Source: Candidatus Hydrogenedentota bacterium
GTDB taxonomy: Bacteria > Hydrogenedentota > Hydrogenedentia > Hydrogenedentales > SLHB01
Length of the DNA stretch: 14,542 bases
Direction of reading: 5' to 3'
Assembly: GCA_026387845.1 (NCBI GenBank)
Contig: JAPLKX010000065.1
Span: forward strand, 1-14,542
The translations under genes were made by a program, and so were the position numbers. Positions 1 to 6,009 of this stretch are shown in pieces (the first letter of the stretch is position 1; every line of letters starts with the position of its first letter). The notes under the pieces are model-generated. The model was not told the DNA's origin and searched no databases. It worked only from the letters and a program-made list of their open reading frames with translations.

Positions 1-15
1 AACCCTGATGCAGAC

Positions 16-84
16 AGTGTAGGTCCGAATTCCGATTCGGACTGGACAACCCACCTGCCCGTCCCATTCGGAGATGGGACCTAC
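16..84. repeat. Palindromic REP/BIME-like pair (family A, two inverted units)
   Basis: Two related units face each other. Unit 1 (19-43) starts GTAGGTCC and contains a 7-bp stem hairpin, tccgaat/attcgga, with a 4-nt loop. Unit 2, read on the minus strand from 84 to 61, also starts GTAGGTCC and contains its own stem, gtcccat/atgggac. The outer octamers 19-26 and 77-84 are perfect inverted repeats, so the whole segment can fold as a cruciform with two arms. Bases 7-55 recur in inverted orientation at 13337-13289 with one mismatch, and 19-45 recur exactly at 13663-13689. The organisation resembles REP/BIME sequences; the function is unknown. Confidence 0.8.
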
Positions 85-138
85 TTTTTCGGAAGTTTGT
101 CTTCATCGTTTACGGGCGATGCAAAGCCTCATGGCAAA

Positions 139-157
139 CTGTCCCCGCTTTTCGCGG
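139..157. repeat. Single-arm fragment of family B repeat
   Basis: The 19 bases here match 13549-13567, the outer end of a complete family B inverted repeat, at 18 of 19 positions (the ctgtccc-cttttcgcgg core). Only one arm is present, so it looks like a decayed copy. It lies in the 5' leader region of the metal ATPase gene; no regulatory role can be read from it. Confidence 0.55.
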
Positions 158-267
158 TTCCAACCTTTTGCCGTGCGTTTCTCGCCGGCCCTCGGAACCA
201 GCCATGTTCCCGGCGCGGTTTCAAATGTGGTATATGGTATAGGTAATTGTAAGAAAGTGGCGGAATT

Positions 268-2445
268 GTGAGCAGACTCGAATTCAAAATCCGCGGTATG
301 GACTGCGCCGAGGAGGTCACCGCACTCAAACGTCTGGTGGGCCCCGTGGTGGGCGGCGAGGACCGGCTGGATTTCAACATACTTGCCGGCAAAATGACCG
401 TTCAGGCCGACTCGCCCGATATCACCGTTCAGGCCATCCAGCAGGCCGTGCGTTCTGCCGGGCTGGACGCCGTGGTGTGGGAAGATTTCAAGGCGCAACA
501 AGCCGGTGTGCAGAGCGGTTCGTTTCTCGATCTGCACGGTCGGGCAGTGAGTTGCGCGGCCAGTTTCGTGCTGCTGGTGATCGGATTCCTCATCCACGCC
601 CTCTCAGAAGGTTCGCTCGCCGCGGCTACCGCGGAAGACCACCGGTTTCCGCTGGCGGCGATCCTGTTTTACGCCGCGTCGGTTGTGGTTGGCGCGCGGT
701 ACATCGCGCCCCGGGCGCTCAAGGCCGCTCGACAACTTCGCCCCGATATGAATCTGCTGATGACGGTCGCCGTCATTGGCGCCATCATCATCGGCCAGTG
801 GCTCGAAGCGTCCATGGTGACGTTCCTGTTCTCGCTGGCACTGCTGCTCGAGACCTGGAGCGTGAACCGGGCGCGCAGGGCCATTGGCGCCCTGCTCGAC
901 CTGGCCCCCCGCAAGGCGAAGTACGTTTGCCCGCGCGATGGCGCCGTCGAGGAAAAGAGCGTCGAGGAATTTGCAGTCGGCGACACGGCGGTGGTCCTGC
1001 CGGGCGACCGGGTGCCGCTGGACGGCGTGGTCACGAAAGGGGCGACGTCGGTGAATCAGGCGCCCATCACCGGCGAGTCGGCGCCCGTGGCCAAACAACC
1101 CGGCGACGAGGTGTATGCCGGCACGATTAACAACGAAGGCGCGTTCGAGTTCCGAGTCACACGCGCGTTCAACGACACGACCCTGGCCCACATCATCCAC
1201 ATGGTCGAGGAGGCGCAAGCGCGGCGGTCGCACAGCGAGCGGTGGGTCGAGACGTTTGCGCGATATTACACCCCGGCCATGATGGGCCTGGCGGTAGTGA
1301 TCGCGATGGTGCCGCCGCTGGCACTGGGCGGGGCATGGAGCTTCTGGTTTTACCAGGCGCTGGTGATGCTGGTGATCGCGTGCCCGTGCGCGCTCGTGAT
1401 CTCGACGCCGGTCAGCATCGTGGCCGCGTTGGCGAGCGCGGCCCGGGCCGGCGTGCTCATCAAAGGCGGCCTCTACATCGAAATCCCCGCGCGCCTGCGG
1501 GCCGTCGCCTTCGACAAGACCGGCACGCTCACTCACGGCCGCCCGGAAGTCCAGCAGATTGTGCCGCTCAACGGCCACACCCCCGAAGAACTGCTCGAGC
1601 GGGCTGCCTCCGTCGAATCGCTCAGCGAACACCCGCTCGCCCAGGCGATCCTGCGGCGGGCCCGGGCCGATCGCGTCGTGTTCGGACGCGCCGAGTCGTA
1701 CCACAGCCTCAAAGGCAAGGGCGCGGAAGCCCGCGTCCGCGGCGTCAAGTACTGGGTCGGCAGCCACCGGTACGCGCACGAGATTAACATCGACGACCCG
1801 GTCAGCCACGGCCACGCCGAGGCGCTCGAAGACGCCGGCCACTCCGTGGTCTTTATCGGCAACGAGCGGCACGTTTGCGGGCTGATCAGCATCGCCGACC
1901 AGGTTCACCCCGAAGCCGCACGCGCCGTCAGGGCCATCAAGGCGGCGGGGATCGAGCACGTCATCATGCTCACCGGCGACAACGAAGGCACCGCCAGGGC
2001 CGTAGCACGCGCCGTCGACATCGACGAGTACCGCGCCGAGCTTCTGCCCGAAGACAAGGTCAACGCGGTGCGGGCGCTGGTCGAGCGGTACGGGCACGTG
2101 GCCATGGTGGGCGACGGGGTCAACGATGCCCCTGCCATGGCCGAATCCGCGCTCGGCATCGCCATGGGCGCCGCAGGGTCCGACGCCGCAATCGAGACCG
2201 CCGACGTCGCGCTGATGTCCGACGACCTCACCAAAATCGGCTGGCTGATCCGCCACGGCAAACGGACCGTCCGCGTGATCAAGCAGAACGTCACGCTCGC
2301 GCTGGGTATCAAGGCCGTGTTCATCGCACTGGCCATGTCCGGCCTCGCCACGCTCTGGATGGCCATCGCCGCCGACATGGGCGCCAGCCTGCTGGTTATC
2401 TTCAACGGCCTTCGTCTGCTCAACACTAAAAGTGTAAGGGGCTGA
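268..2445 (+). CDS. Heavy-metal P1B-type ATPase, Zn/Cd/Pb exporter type
   Basis: Predicted inner-membrane ATPase (725 aa) that exports divalent soft metals, most likely Zn, Cd or Pb. An N-terminal HMA-like domain (about 1-75) carries GMDC at 10-13, followed by Glu-Glu instead of a second Cys. Family motifs then appear in order: actuator TGES at 268-271, membrane metal site CPC at 372-374, phosphorylation motif DKTGTLT at 416-422 (Asp416), the nucleotide-domain SEHP at 453-456, TGDN at 569-572 and GDGVND at 615-620. Lys682 and Asp703 in the last two membrane segments match the Lys/Asp pair of ZntA-type pumps (family knowledge), favouring Zn/Cd/Pb over Cu. The length is normal for ZntA/CadA. 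The start is GTG at 268, just upstream of the HMA strand; no strong Shine-Dalgarno is visible. A weak extended -10 (TGGTATAGG, 235-243) could serve as promoter. No metalloregulator gene is adjacent. Confidence 0.95.
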   Translation: MSRLEFKIRGMDCAEEVTALKRLVGPVVGGEDRLDFNILAGKMTVQADSPDITVQAIQQAVRSAGLDAVVWEDFKAQQAGVQSGSFLDLHGRAVSCAASFVLLVIGFLIHALSEGSLAAATAEDHRFPLAAILFYAASVVVGARYIAPRALKAARQLRPDMNLLMTVAVIGAIIIGQWLEASMVTFLFSLALLLETWSVNRARRAIGALLDLAPRKAKYVCPRDGAVEEKSVEEFAVGDTAVVLPGDRVPLDGVVTKGATSVNQAPITGESAPVAKQPGDEVYAGTINNEGAFEFRVTRAFNDTTLAHIIHMVEEAQARRSHSERWVETFARYYTPAMMGLAVVIAMVPPLALGGAWSFWFYQALVMLVIACPCALVISTPVSIVAALASAARAGVLIKGGLYIEIPARLRAVAFDKTGTLTHGRPEVQQIVPLNGHTPEELLERAASVESLSEHPLAQAILRRARADRVVFGRAESYHSLKGKGAEARVRGVKYWVGSHRYAHEINIDDPVSHGHAEALEDAGHSVVFIGNERHVCGLISIADQVHPEAARAVRAIKAAGIEHVIMLTGDNEGTARAVARAVDIDEYRAELLPEDKVNAVRALVERYGHVAMVGDGVNDAPAMAESALGIAMGAAGSDAAIETADVALMSDDLTKIGWLIRHGKRTVRVIKQNVTLALGIKAVFIALAMSGLATLWMAIAADMGASLLVIFNGLRLLNTKSVRG

Positions 2446-2460
2446 AAGGCTCCTCAGCCC
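2439..2460 (+). terminator. Possible hairpin at the end of the metal ATPase gene
   Basis: gggctga at 2439-2445 pairs perfectly with tcagccc at 2454-2460 across an 8-nt loop, and the left arm includes the stop codon. There is no following T-run, so intrinsic termination is doubtful. Confidence 0.3.
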
Positions 2461-2498
2461 GGTGGCCCGACCTTCCTCATTGACCATCGCGCCTGAAC

Positions 2499-2525
2499 TT
2501 GTCCACTGAGTCCACTCCGTCCACA
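2499..2525. repeat. Three 9-bp tandem units, consensus NNGTCCACT
   Basis: Three consecutive 9-mers (ttgtccact, gagtccact, ccgtccaca) share a GTCCAC core. They lie in the 99-bp gap between the convergent ATPase and GrpB genes. On the minus strand this makes a WT-E-WT-Q-WT-like open frame that is not a gene. It is a low-complexity intergenic repeat of unknown role. Confidence 0.55.
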
Positions 2526-2544
2526 ATCGCGCATGTCCGGCGCC

Positions 2545-3075
2545 TCATCCTTTTTGGCTTTGGCCGCCCATGGCGAGACTTGTAATCACCGCAACCATTT
2601 CTGATTTGCCGTCGATGTAGGCCTGGCGGTCGTTGTTGTCACGGCTGCACAACTCCAGCTTGAGGCGGTTGAGCCGGTCTCGCCATTCGGGGTGCTGCCG
2701 CATGAAATCGCGGAACGCAAGGTGCTTGCGCAACTCGTACGAGCCATCCTCGCACACGTAAAGGTGGTGCTCCGGCAGGTGGGCTTTGGTTTCCACCTCT
2801 GCCAGTTCGAACGCCTCACGTCCGGGTAGGCCAAGGTCGCCCAAATGGACGTAACCCAGCGTCTCCAACCGCGCCTTGATTTCCGAAAAGCATCGTTCTT
2901 CGGTCACAATGTCGAGATCGATGACGGGTTTGGCGACCATGCCGGGGATGGACGTGCTGCCAACATGCTCAAACGTGCAGCCAACACCAACCAAACCCGT
3001 TTCCAGGAACGCCTTTATTTGCTGAAACCAGTCAGGCCACGCAGGGTCATAGGGCTGTACAAGCGTAACGGTCAT
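2545..3075 (-). CDS. GrpB/UPF0157 family protein (nucleotidyltransferase fold)
   Basis: A 176-residue protein of the GrpB (UPF0157) family, which has a predicted nucleotidyltransferase-like fold; the substrate is not established for most members. Diagnostic sequence from the ATG: YDPAWP near residues 9-14, then HVGSTSIPG, KPVIDLDIV, and the second-half blocks HHLYV, E-x-x-KHLAFRDF-M and a C-terminal Y-I-x-x-K. The ATG at 3075 is preferred because family homology begins almost at once; an in-frame TTG at 3099 would add eight residues. Neither has a clear Shine-Dalgarno. It is cytosolic, with no signal peptide. It appears monocistronic, convergent with the ATPase, and followed upstream by an inverted-repeat element. 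Confidence 0.9.
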   Translation of the reverse strand: MTVTLVQPYDPAWPDWFQQIKAFLETGLVGVGCTFEHVGSTSIPGMVAKPVIDLDIVTEERCFSEIKARLETLGYVHLGDLGLPGREAFELAEVETKAHLPEHHLYVCEDGSYELRKHLAFRDFMRQHPEWRDRLNRLKLELCSRDNNDRQAYIDGKSEMVAVITSLAMGGQSQKG

Positions 3076-3116
3076 GGCCGCAGTTATACCAAACGTCAAC
3101 CACCAATGGCAGTTTG

Positions 3117-3284
3117 GTAGGCGCGATCGTCTCGCCCGCGCCGTCCAGCCCCCAGGCTACCCTCAACGAACCAGCCTGTGGTCAAACCGTAGCGTAATGA
3201 TCTAAAGCTAATTCTGGCAGGGACACTCCGTAATGTGATCAAAGCCTGTGGTTTGAACGGCGCGGGCGAGACGACCGCGCCTAC
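3117..3284. repeat. 168-bp inverted-repeat element (family C, 28-bp arms)
   Basis: Arms 3117-3144 and 3257-3284 are inverted copies with a single mismatch over 28 bp, very GC-rich (tctcgcccgcgcc core). The 112-bp interior is less GC-rich and contains the direct repeat agcctgtggt at 3172-3181 and 3243-3252. It fills the gap between the GrpB gene and the gene remnant and encodes nothing visible. It has the form of a MITE or a dispersed palindromic repeat. No second copy lies in this window, so mobility is inferred from shape only. Confidence 0.7.
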
Positions 3285-3286
3285 TA

Positions 3287-3628
3287 CTACGCAACGGTTA
3301 AGTCACTTATCGTGAATTCGATGGTGTCACCTTCCGTGCCGGTGTGGCCGCCCCAGCCGATCAAGATGGTCGAGACGGCGGTGAAATCTAGGGGGCCTTC
3401 GGGCCCTCTTGAGAAGCCGGCGTGTTCAAAAAGTGCCATCGGCACGGAACATCGGTTCGGGCCCTCGCCGTACAACGGGTAGCCGGTGTCGGCGAAGTAC
3501 TCGACGCCGGTTTTGTCGCGGAGGATTATCAACAGGGACGTGCCGCCGTGCTGGCCCTCGGGCGTCTGGGCATCAAACGAGAAACCCCTACCGGGATATT
3601 TGACGGGTGGAGACCGCTTATGGCGCAA
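3287..3628 (-). pseudogene. 3' remnant of a gene with a beta-sandwich-like C-terminal domain
   Basis: The 113-codon frame has coding-like codon use and ends in a sequence resembling the C-terminal strands of carbohydrate-binding-type beta-sandwich domains: TILIGWGGHTG, then EGDTIEFTISDL just before the stop. It has no signal peptide, no recognisable upstream domain and no good start. The only initiation codon is a TTG at 3628 without a Shine-Dalgarno, and the frame upstream runs into repeat sequence shared with other places in the window. I read it as the 3' end of a larger secreted or surface protein gene cut off by repeat-associated rearrangement. It could instead be a short hypothetical protein. 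The family assignment is tentative. Confidence 0.45.
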
Positions 3629-3645
3629 TGGGCTATTTTCGCATC

Positions 3646-3695
3646 GTCCCTCCGGGACTGCTCCTGCCGGAAAGATGTCAGCCCCCGCTTTTCGC
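3646..3695. repeat. Small hairpin plus single-arm family B repeat fragment
   Basis: gtccc at 3646-3650 pairs with gggac at 3654-3658. Bases 3670-3695 then match one arm of the family B repeats at 13494-13565: the stretch ending in cttttcgc agrees at 17 of 20 positions. It lies between the DUF1080 stop codon and the gene remnant, at the apparent truncation point of the remnant. Confidence 0.5.
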
Positions 3696-3701
3696 TCGCG
3701 C

Positions 3702-4667
3702 CTACTGCGGCTTGTACCAAATATTCCGGTACTGGACCTTGTTGCTGTGGTCTTGCAGGAACAGGATTCCTTTTGCGGCTTCCTGGTCGCTGACGCTGCC
3801 GCCCGTCATGCCGGGCAGCTCGACCTTGTCGTGAATCACTACTCCGTTCTGCTTTACCGTGATGACGGCATTCTTAACCTTCTCGCCCTTCTCGTTGAAC
3901 TTTGGCGCCTGCATAGTAATGTCGTAGGTTTGCCACTCGAGCGGCGGCAGGCAGGCGTTCACTTTGGGCGTCGCAATCTTGTAAACGCCGCCACACTCGT
4001 TGTCGCGCGTCTCGAGGCCGAAACTGTCGAGCACCTGCACCTCATACCGCCCAAGCAGATACACGCCGCTGTTGCCCCGCGCCTGGCCCTTTTTGTCGCG
4101 CATGTATGGGGTGCGGAACTCGATGTGATATTCGCCGTCGCCGAACTCGACTTTCGTCCGCAGCGGGCCTTTCCCGACTTCCACGGCGCCGTCGGGCGTG
4201 ATTTTCCACGGACTCTCCGCGGGCTGCCAGGCATCCAAGTTGGTTCCATCAAACAGGACCACCGCGCCCGCAGGCGGTTTGGCGCCAAGCGTGGGCGATC
4301 TTTTCTCGACGCGCGTCAGTTTGAACGCCCCCGGCGAATCCTTGCCCGTGAATTTGCCTTTGATCTCGCCATTTGCCAGGGTCATCTCGACCTCGCACCG
4401 CCCTGCCGGCAAATCTGCGTTGCCCGAAAAAATCAGCTTCTTCCCCTTGGCGGTTGCCGGCATCCACCGGGCAGCGGGCGCGTCTGAGTCACCGACATAC
4501 ACGTTGGCGCGGTAGCCACGACCTTCCCCAATGATCTCGGCTCTCACAGGCGCACTATTGCCCTTGACAAATGCGCCCTCCCAATTCCCTTGTGTCACGT
4601 CAGCCTGCTGCGCACAAGCTGACACCGCAAACAAAGAGACCACAATCGCAATAAGTCTTACCACCAT
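3702..4667 (-). CDS. DUF1080 (3-keto-disaccharide hydrolase-type) lipoprotein
   Basis: A 321-residue secreted lipoprotein. The N-terminus has two charged residues, a hydrophobic core and the lipobox V-S-A-C with Cys at residue 18. Residues about 28-125 form a beta-rich N-terminal segment of unknown family. The DUF1080 domain (Pfam 3-keto-disaccharide hydrolase, a concanavalin-like fold) occupies about 135-320, with characteristic VVLFDGTNLDAW, GNSGVYLLGRYEVQVLDS and, near the C-terminus, LQDHSNKVQYRNIWYKP. Family members act on keto-sugars or bind glycans outside the cell; the exact substrate here cannot be read. The ATG at 4667 is chosen because AGGAGG lies 8 nt upstream; the TTG at 4673 is too close to it. 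The gene begins 16 bp after the UROD-family stop codon, so the two are probably co-transcribed. Confidence 0.93.
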   Translation of the reverse strand: MVVRLIAIVVSLFAVSACAQQADVTQGNWEGAFVKGNSAPVRAEIIGEGRGYRANVYVGDSDAPAARWMPATAKGKKLIFSGNADLPAGRCEVEMTLANGEIKGKFTGKDSPGAFKLTRVEKRSPTLGAKPPAGAVVLFDGTNLDAWQPAESPWKITPDGAVEVGKGPLRTKVEFGDGEYHIEFRTPYMRDKKGQARGNSGVYLLGRYEVQVLDSFGLETRDNECGGVYKIATPKVNACLPPLEWQTYDITMQAPKFNEKGEKVKNAVITVKQNGVVIHDKVELPGMTGGSVSDQEAAKGILFLQDHSNKVQYRNIWYKPQ

Positions 4668-4675
4668 TTTCAAAA

Positions 4676-4681
4676 CCTCCT
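4676..4681 (-). promoter_or_regulatory. Shine-Dalgarno of the DUF1080 gene
   Basis: AGGAGG on the minus strand, 8 nt before the ATG at 4667. It fixes that start over the TTG two codons upstream, which would be only 2 nt away. It lies just beyond the palindromic element that ends the upstream gene. Confidence 0.75.
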
Positions 4682-4683
4682 AT

Positions 4684-5850
4684 TCAGTCGTTGGGACGCC
4701 CCCCCGGTAGTTGTGGGGGTGTCCCATTTTTCGTACGTGGAAAACTTAGAACCTCGCACTCAGAACTTCGCACTTCGAACTCTGGGACACCCCTCACAAC
4801 TGCCGGGGGGCGTCCCAACGCTACTTCGTAGATGGCGAAGATATTCTCGAGCGGCGTATCGGGTTGGATGCAATGTGCCGGCGCGAAAATGTAGCCGCCG
4901 TTTTTCCCCATAACGTCGATCCTGCGCCTGGCTTCGTCCCGGCAATCCTGCTCGGAGCCAAACGGCAGGGTTTTTTGCGTGCTGATCAGGCCGCAGAACG
5001 CCAGCTTGTCCCCGTGCTGCGCCTTGATTTCCTCGGGAATCATTCCCGGCGGTTCGGGCTGCATCGCGTCGAGGATGTCCAGCCCCATGTCGATAAAGCG
5101 CGGCATCAGTTTCCGGGTGTTGCCGCACGAGTGCATCATAGCCTTGGCGCCGAACCGGTGGGCGAGATCATAGAAGCGCTCGAGCCGCGGCCGGAAAAAT
5201 GAGTCAAACACGTCCGGCGGGAACATCGGCCCGGCCTGGTTGCCGCAATCCTCGCCCAGGCACAGGATATCGATCTTCCCGCGGCCCGCCTCGAGCATCC
5301 TCCTGCATCGTTCATAGAGGATATCGCACCGTTTGTCGATAATGGCCGTCCCAACCGGGTCGCCCGTGACGATGTCCACCACCACCTGCTCCATCCCGCG
5401 CCCGCGGCTGACCCCGTTAAGGATGTCGGGAATCCCGGCGCCCCCGCACCAGACCGCGTACTGGGCCTGCGCGTCGCACTGCGATTCGATCGTGGAATAA
5501 TCGTACAGGTCGGGATCAGGCCACGGATGAGCCTCGATGTCGTCCAGCGTCCGCATCTGCGCCAGCGGCAGGTAAACGGCCTCCTCGTACGCGCCGCCGC
5601 CAAAATCCACACGCTTATACCCCACACCCCATTCGTCGACCACGTCGCAGCCCTCCGGAACACGCAACGGCGGGCCCGCGTAAACCGGCTCGACCTCCCG
5701 GAAATCCACACCAAACGCCGAGAGCAAGTCGTCCGTCTCGAGGCGTTGCTTCAGCCGCTGCTCGATCTCCGGCGTCAGGTAGATCTGGATCGGCACCCTG
5801 TCGGGTGGCCTGTGGTCAACTGCGGCCAGCACACGTTGTTTGGGCGTCAT
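4684..5850 (-). CDS. UROD-family protein (uroporphyrinogen decarboxylase/corrinoid methyltransferase fold)
   Basis: A 388-residue cytosolic protein of the UROD/MtaA-MtbA superfamily. It opens with MTPKQRVLAAV and DRVPI, the usual start of this family. It retains a HSC motif (His240, Cys242, in MMHSCGN) and a later Cys327 in APAHC, the spacing expected for zinc ligands in corrinoid-dependent methyltransferase relatives. It therefore probably handles a methyl group or corrinoid rather than being HemE of haem synthesis; that is inference. The ATG at 5850 is chosen over upstream in-frame codons because GAGGAG sits 10 nt before it and homology starts there. The last 44 codons before the final Asp lie inside a 132-bp palindromic element (4689-4820) and are not family sequence. 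Without it the reading frame would end in Glu-Val-Asp. It is the first gene of a probable pair with the DUF1080 lipoprotein. Confidence 0.9.
   Translation of the reverse strand: MTPKQRVLAAVDHRPPDRVPIQIYLTPEIEQRLKQRLETDDLLSAFGVDFREVEPVYAGPPLRVPEGCDVVDEWGVGYKRVDFGGGAYEEAVYLPLAQMRTLDDIEAHPWPDPDLYDYSTIESQCDAQAQYAVWCGGAGIPDILNGVSRGRGMEQVVVDIVTGDPVGTAIIDKRCDILYERCRRMLEAGRGKIDILCLGEDCGNQAGPMFPPDVFDSFFRPRLERFYDLAHRFGAKAMMHSCGNTRKLMPRFIDMGLDILDAMQPEPPGMIPEEIKAQHGDKLAFCGLISTQKTLPFGSEQDCRDEARRRIDVMGKNGGYIFAPAHCIQPDTPLENIFAIYEVALGRPPAVVRGVPEFEVRSSECEVLSFPRTKNGTPPQLPGGRPND
4689..4820. mobile_element. 132-bp palindromic element inserted in frame at the 3' end of the UROD-family gene (family D)
   Basis: Inverted arms 4689-4726 and 4783-4820 (38 bp each) differ only by one C-run length change, one substitution and one extra base. 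The 56-bp interior is tolerant of coding (short repeated cgcact/gaact motifs). The length is a multiple of three and the minus-strand frame through it has no stop, so the host gene reads straight through both arms and stops at a TGA just outside. Precise removal joins GTA-G to AC-TGA, restoring a short natural-looking terminus. I see no target-site duplication and no transposase. A partial copy occurs near 14401. The structure is analogous to Rickettsia palindromic elements, though the sequence relationship is unknown. Confidence 0.8.
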
Positions 5851-5860
5851 TCCCGGTTTT

Positions 5861-5866
5861 CTCCTC
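5861..5866 (-). promoter_or_regulatory. Shine-Dalgarno of the UROD-family gene
   Basis: GAGGAG on the minus strand, 10 nt before the ATG at 5850. It supports this start against the longer frame that begins at 5964, whose extra 38 codons show no family similarity. Confidence 0.65.
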
Positions 5867-5922
5867 GAGCCTATTGTGCGGCTTTGATGAATGTCGCTGC
5901 AATGTCCGGGGATGCAGGAAGT

Positions 5923-5952
5923 TTGATAAGTTCGTGAATATATACGTATCAT
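5923..5952 (+). promoter_or_regulatory. Candidate sigma70-type promoter of the TolC-like gene
   Basis: TTGATA at 5923-5928 and TATCAT at 5947-5952, each five of six to consensus, are separated by 18 bp. This would give a leader of about 50 nt before the ATG at 6010. It lies in the 159-bp divergent gap shared with the UROD-family gene. Confidence 0.4.
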
Positions 5953-6009
5953 GTTGGCCGCCATAGCGTCGCGCCCTCTGGCGAACTGGGAAAGCGAGGA
6001 TTACGTTCA

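Noticed and set aside
10..15. GMDC-EE variant of the metal ATPase HMA domain as a novelty
   Set aside because: Loss of the second Cys with Glu following is a known variation among ZntA-like pumps, so it is noted in the annotation but not reported as a finding.
604..2526. 640-codon open frame on the minus strand opposite the metal ATPase
   Set aside because: It is complementary to the well-supported ATPase, has no recognisable motif, is rich in His/Asp/Gly as expected of an antisense GC-rich frame, and begins in a 9-bp tandem repeat.
3486..4487. 333-codon plus-strand frame opposite the DUF1080 gene
   Set aside because: Antisense shadow of a gene with clear family motifs, lipobox and Shine-Dalgarno; no coherent domain in the shadow.
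5851..5964. N-terminal extension of the UROD-family protein from 5964
   Set aside because: The extra 38 residues lack similarity to the family, and a Shine-Dalgarno precedes ATG 5850.
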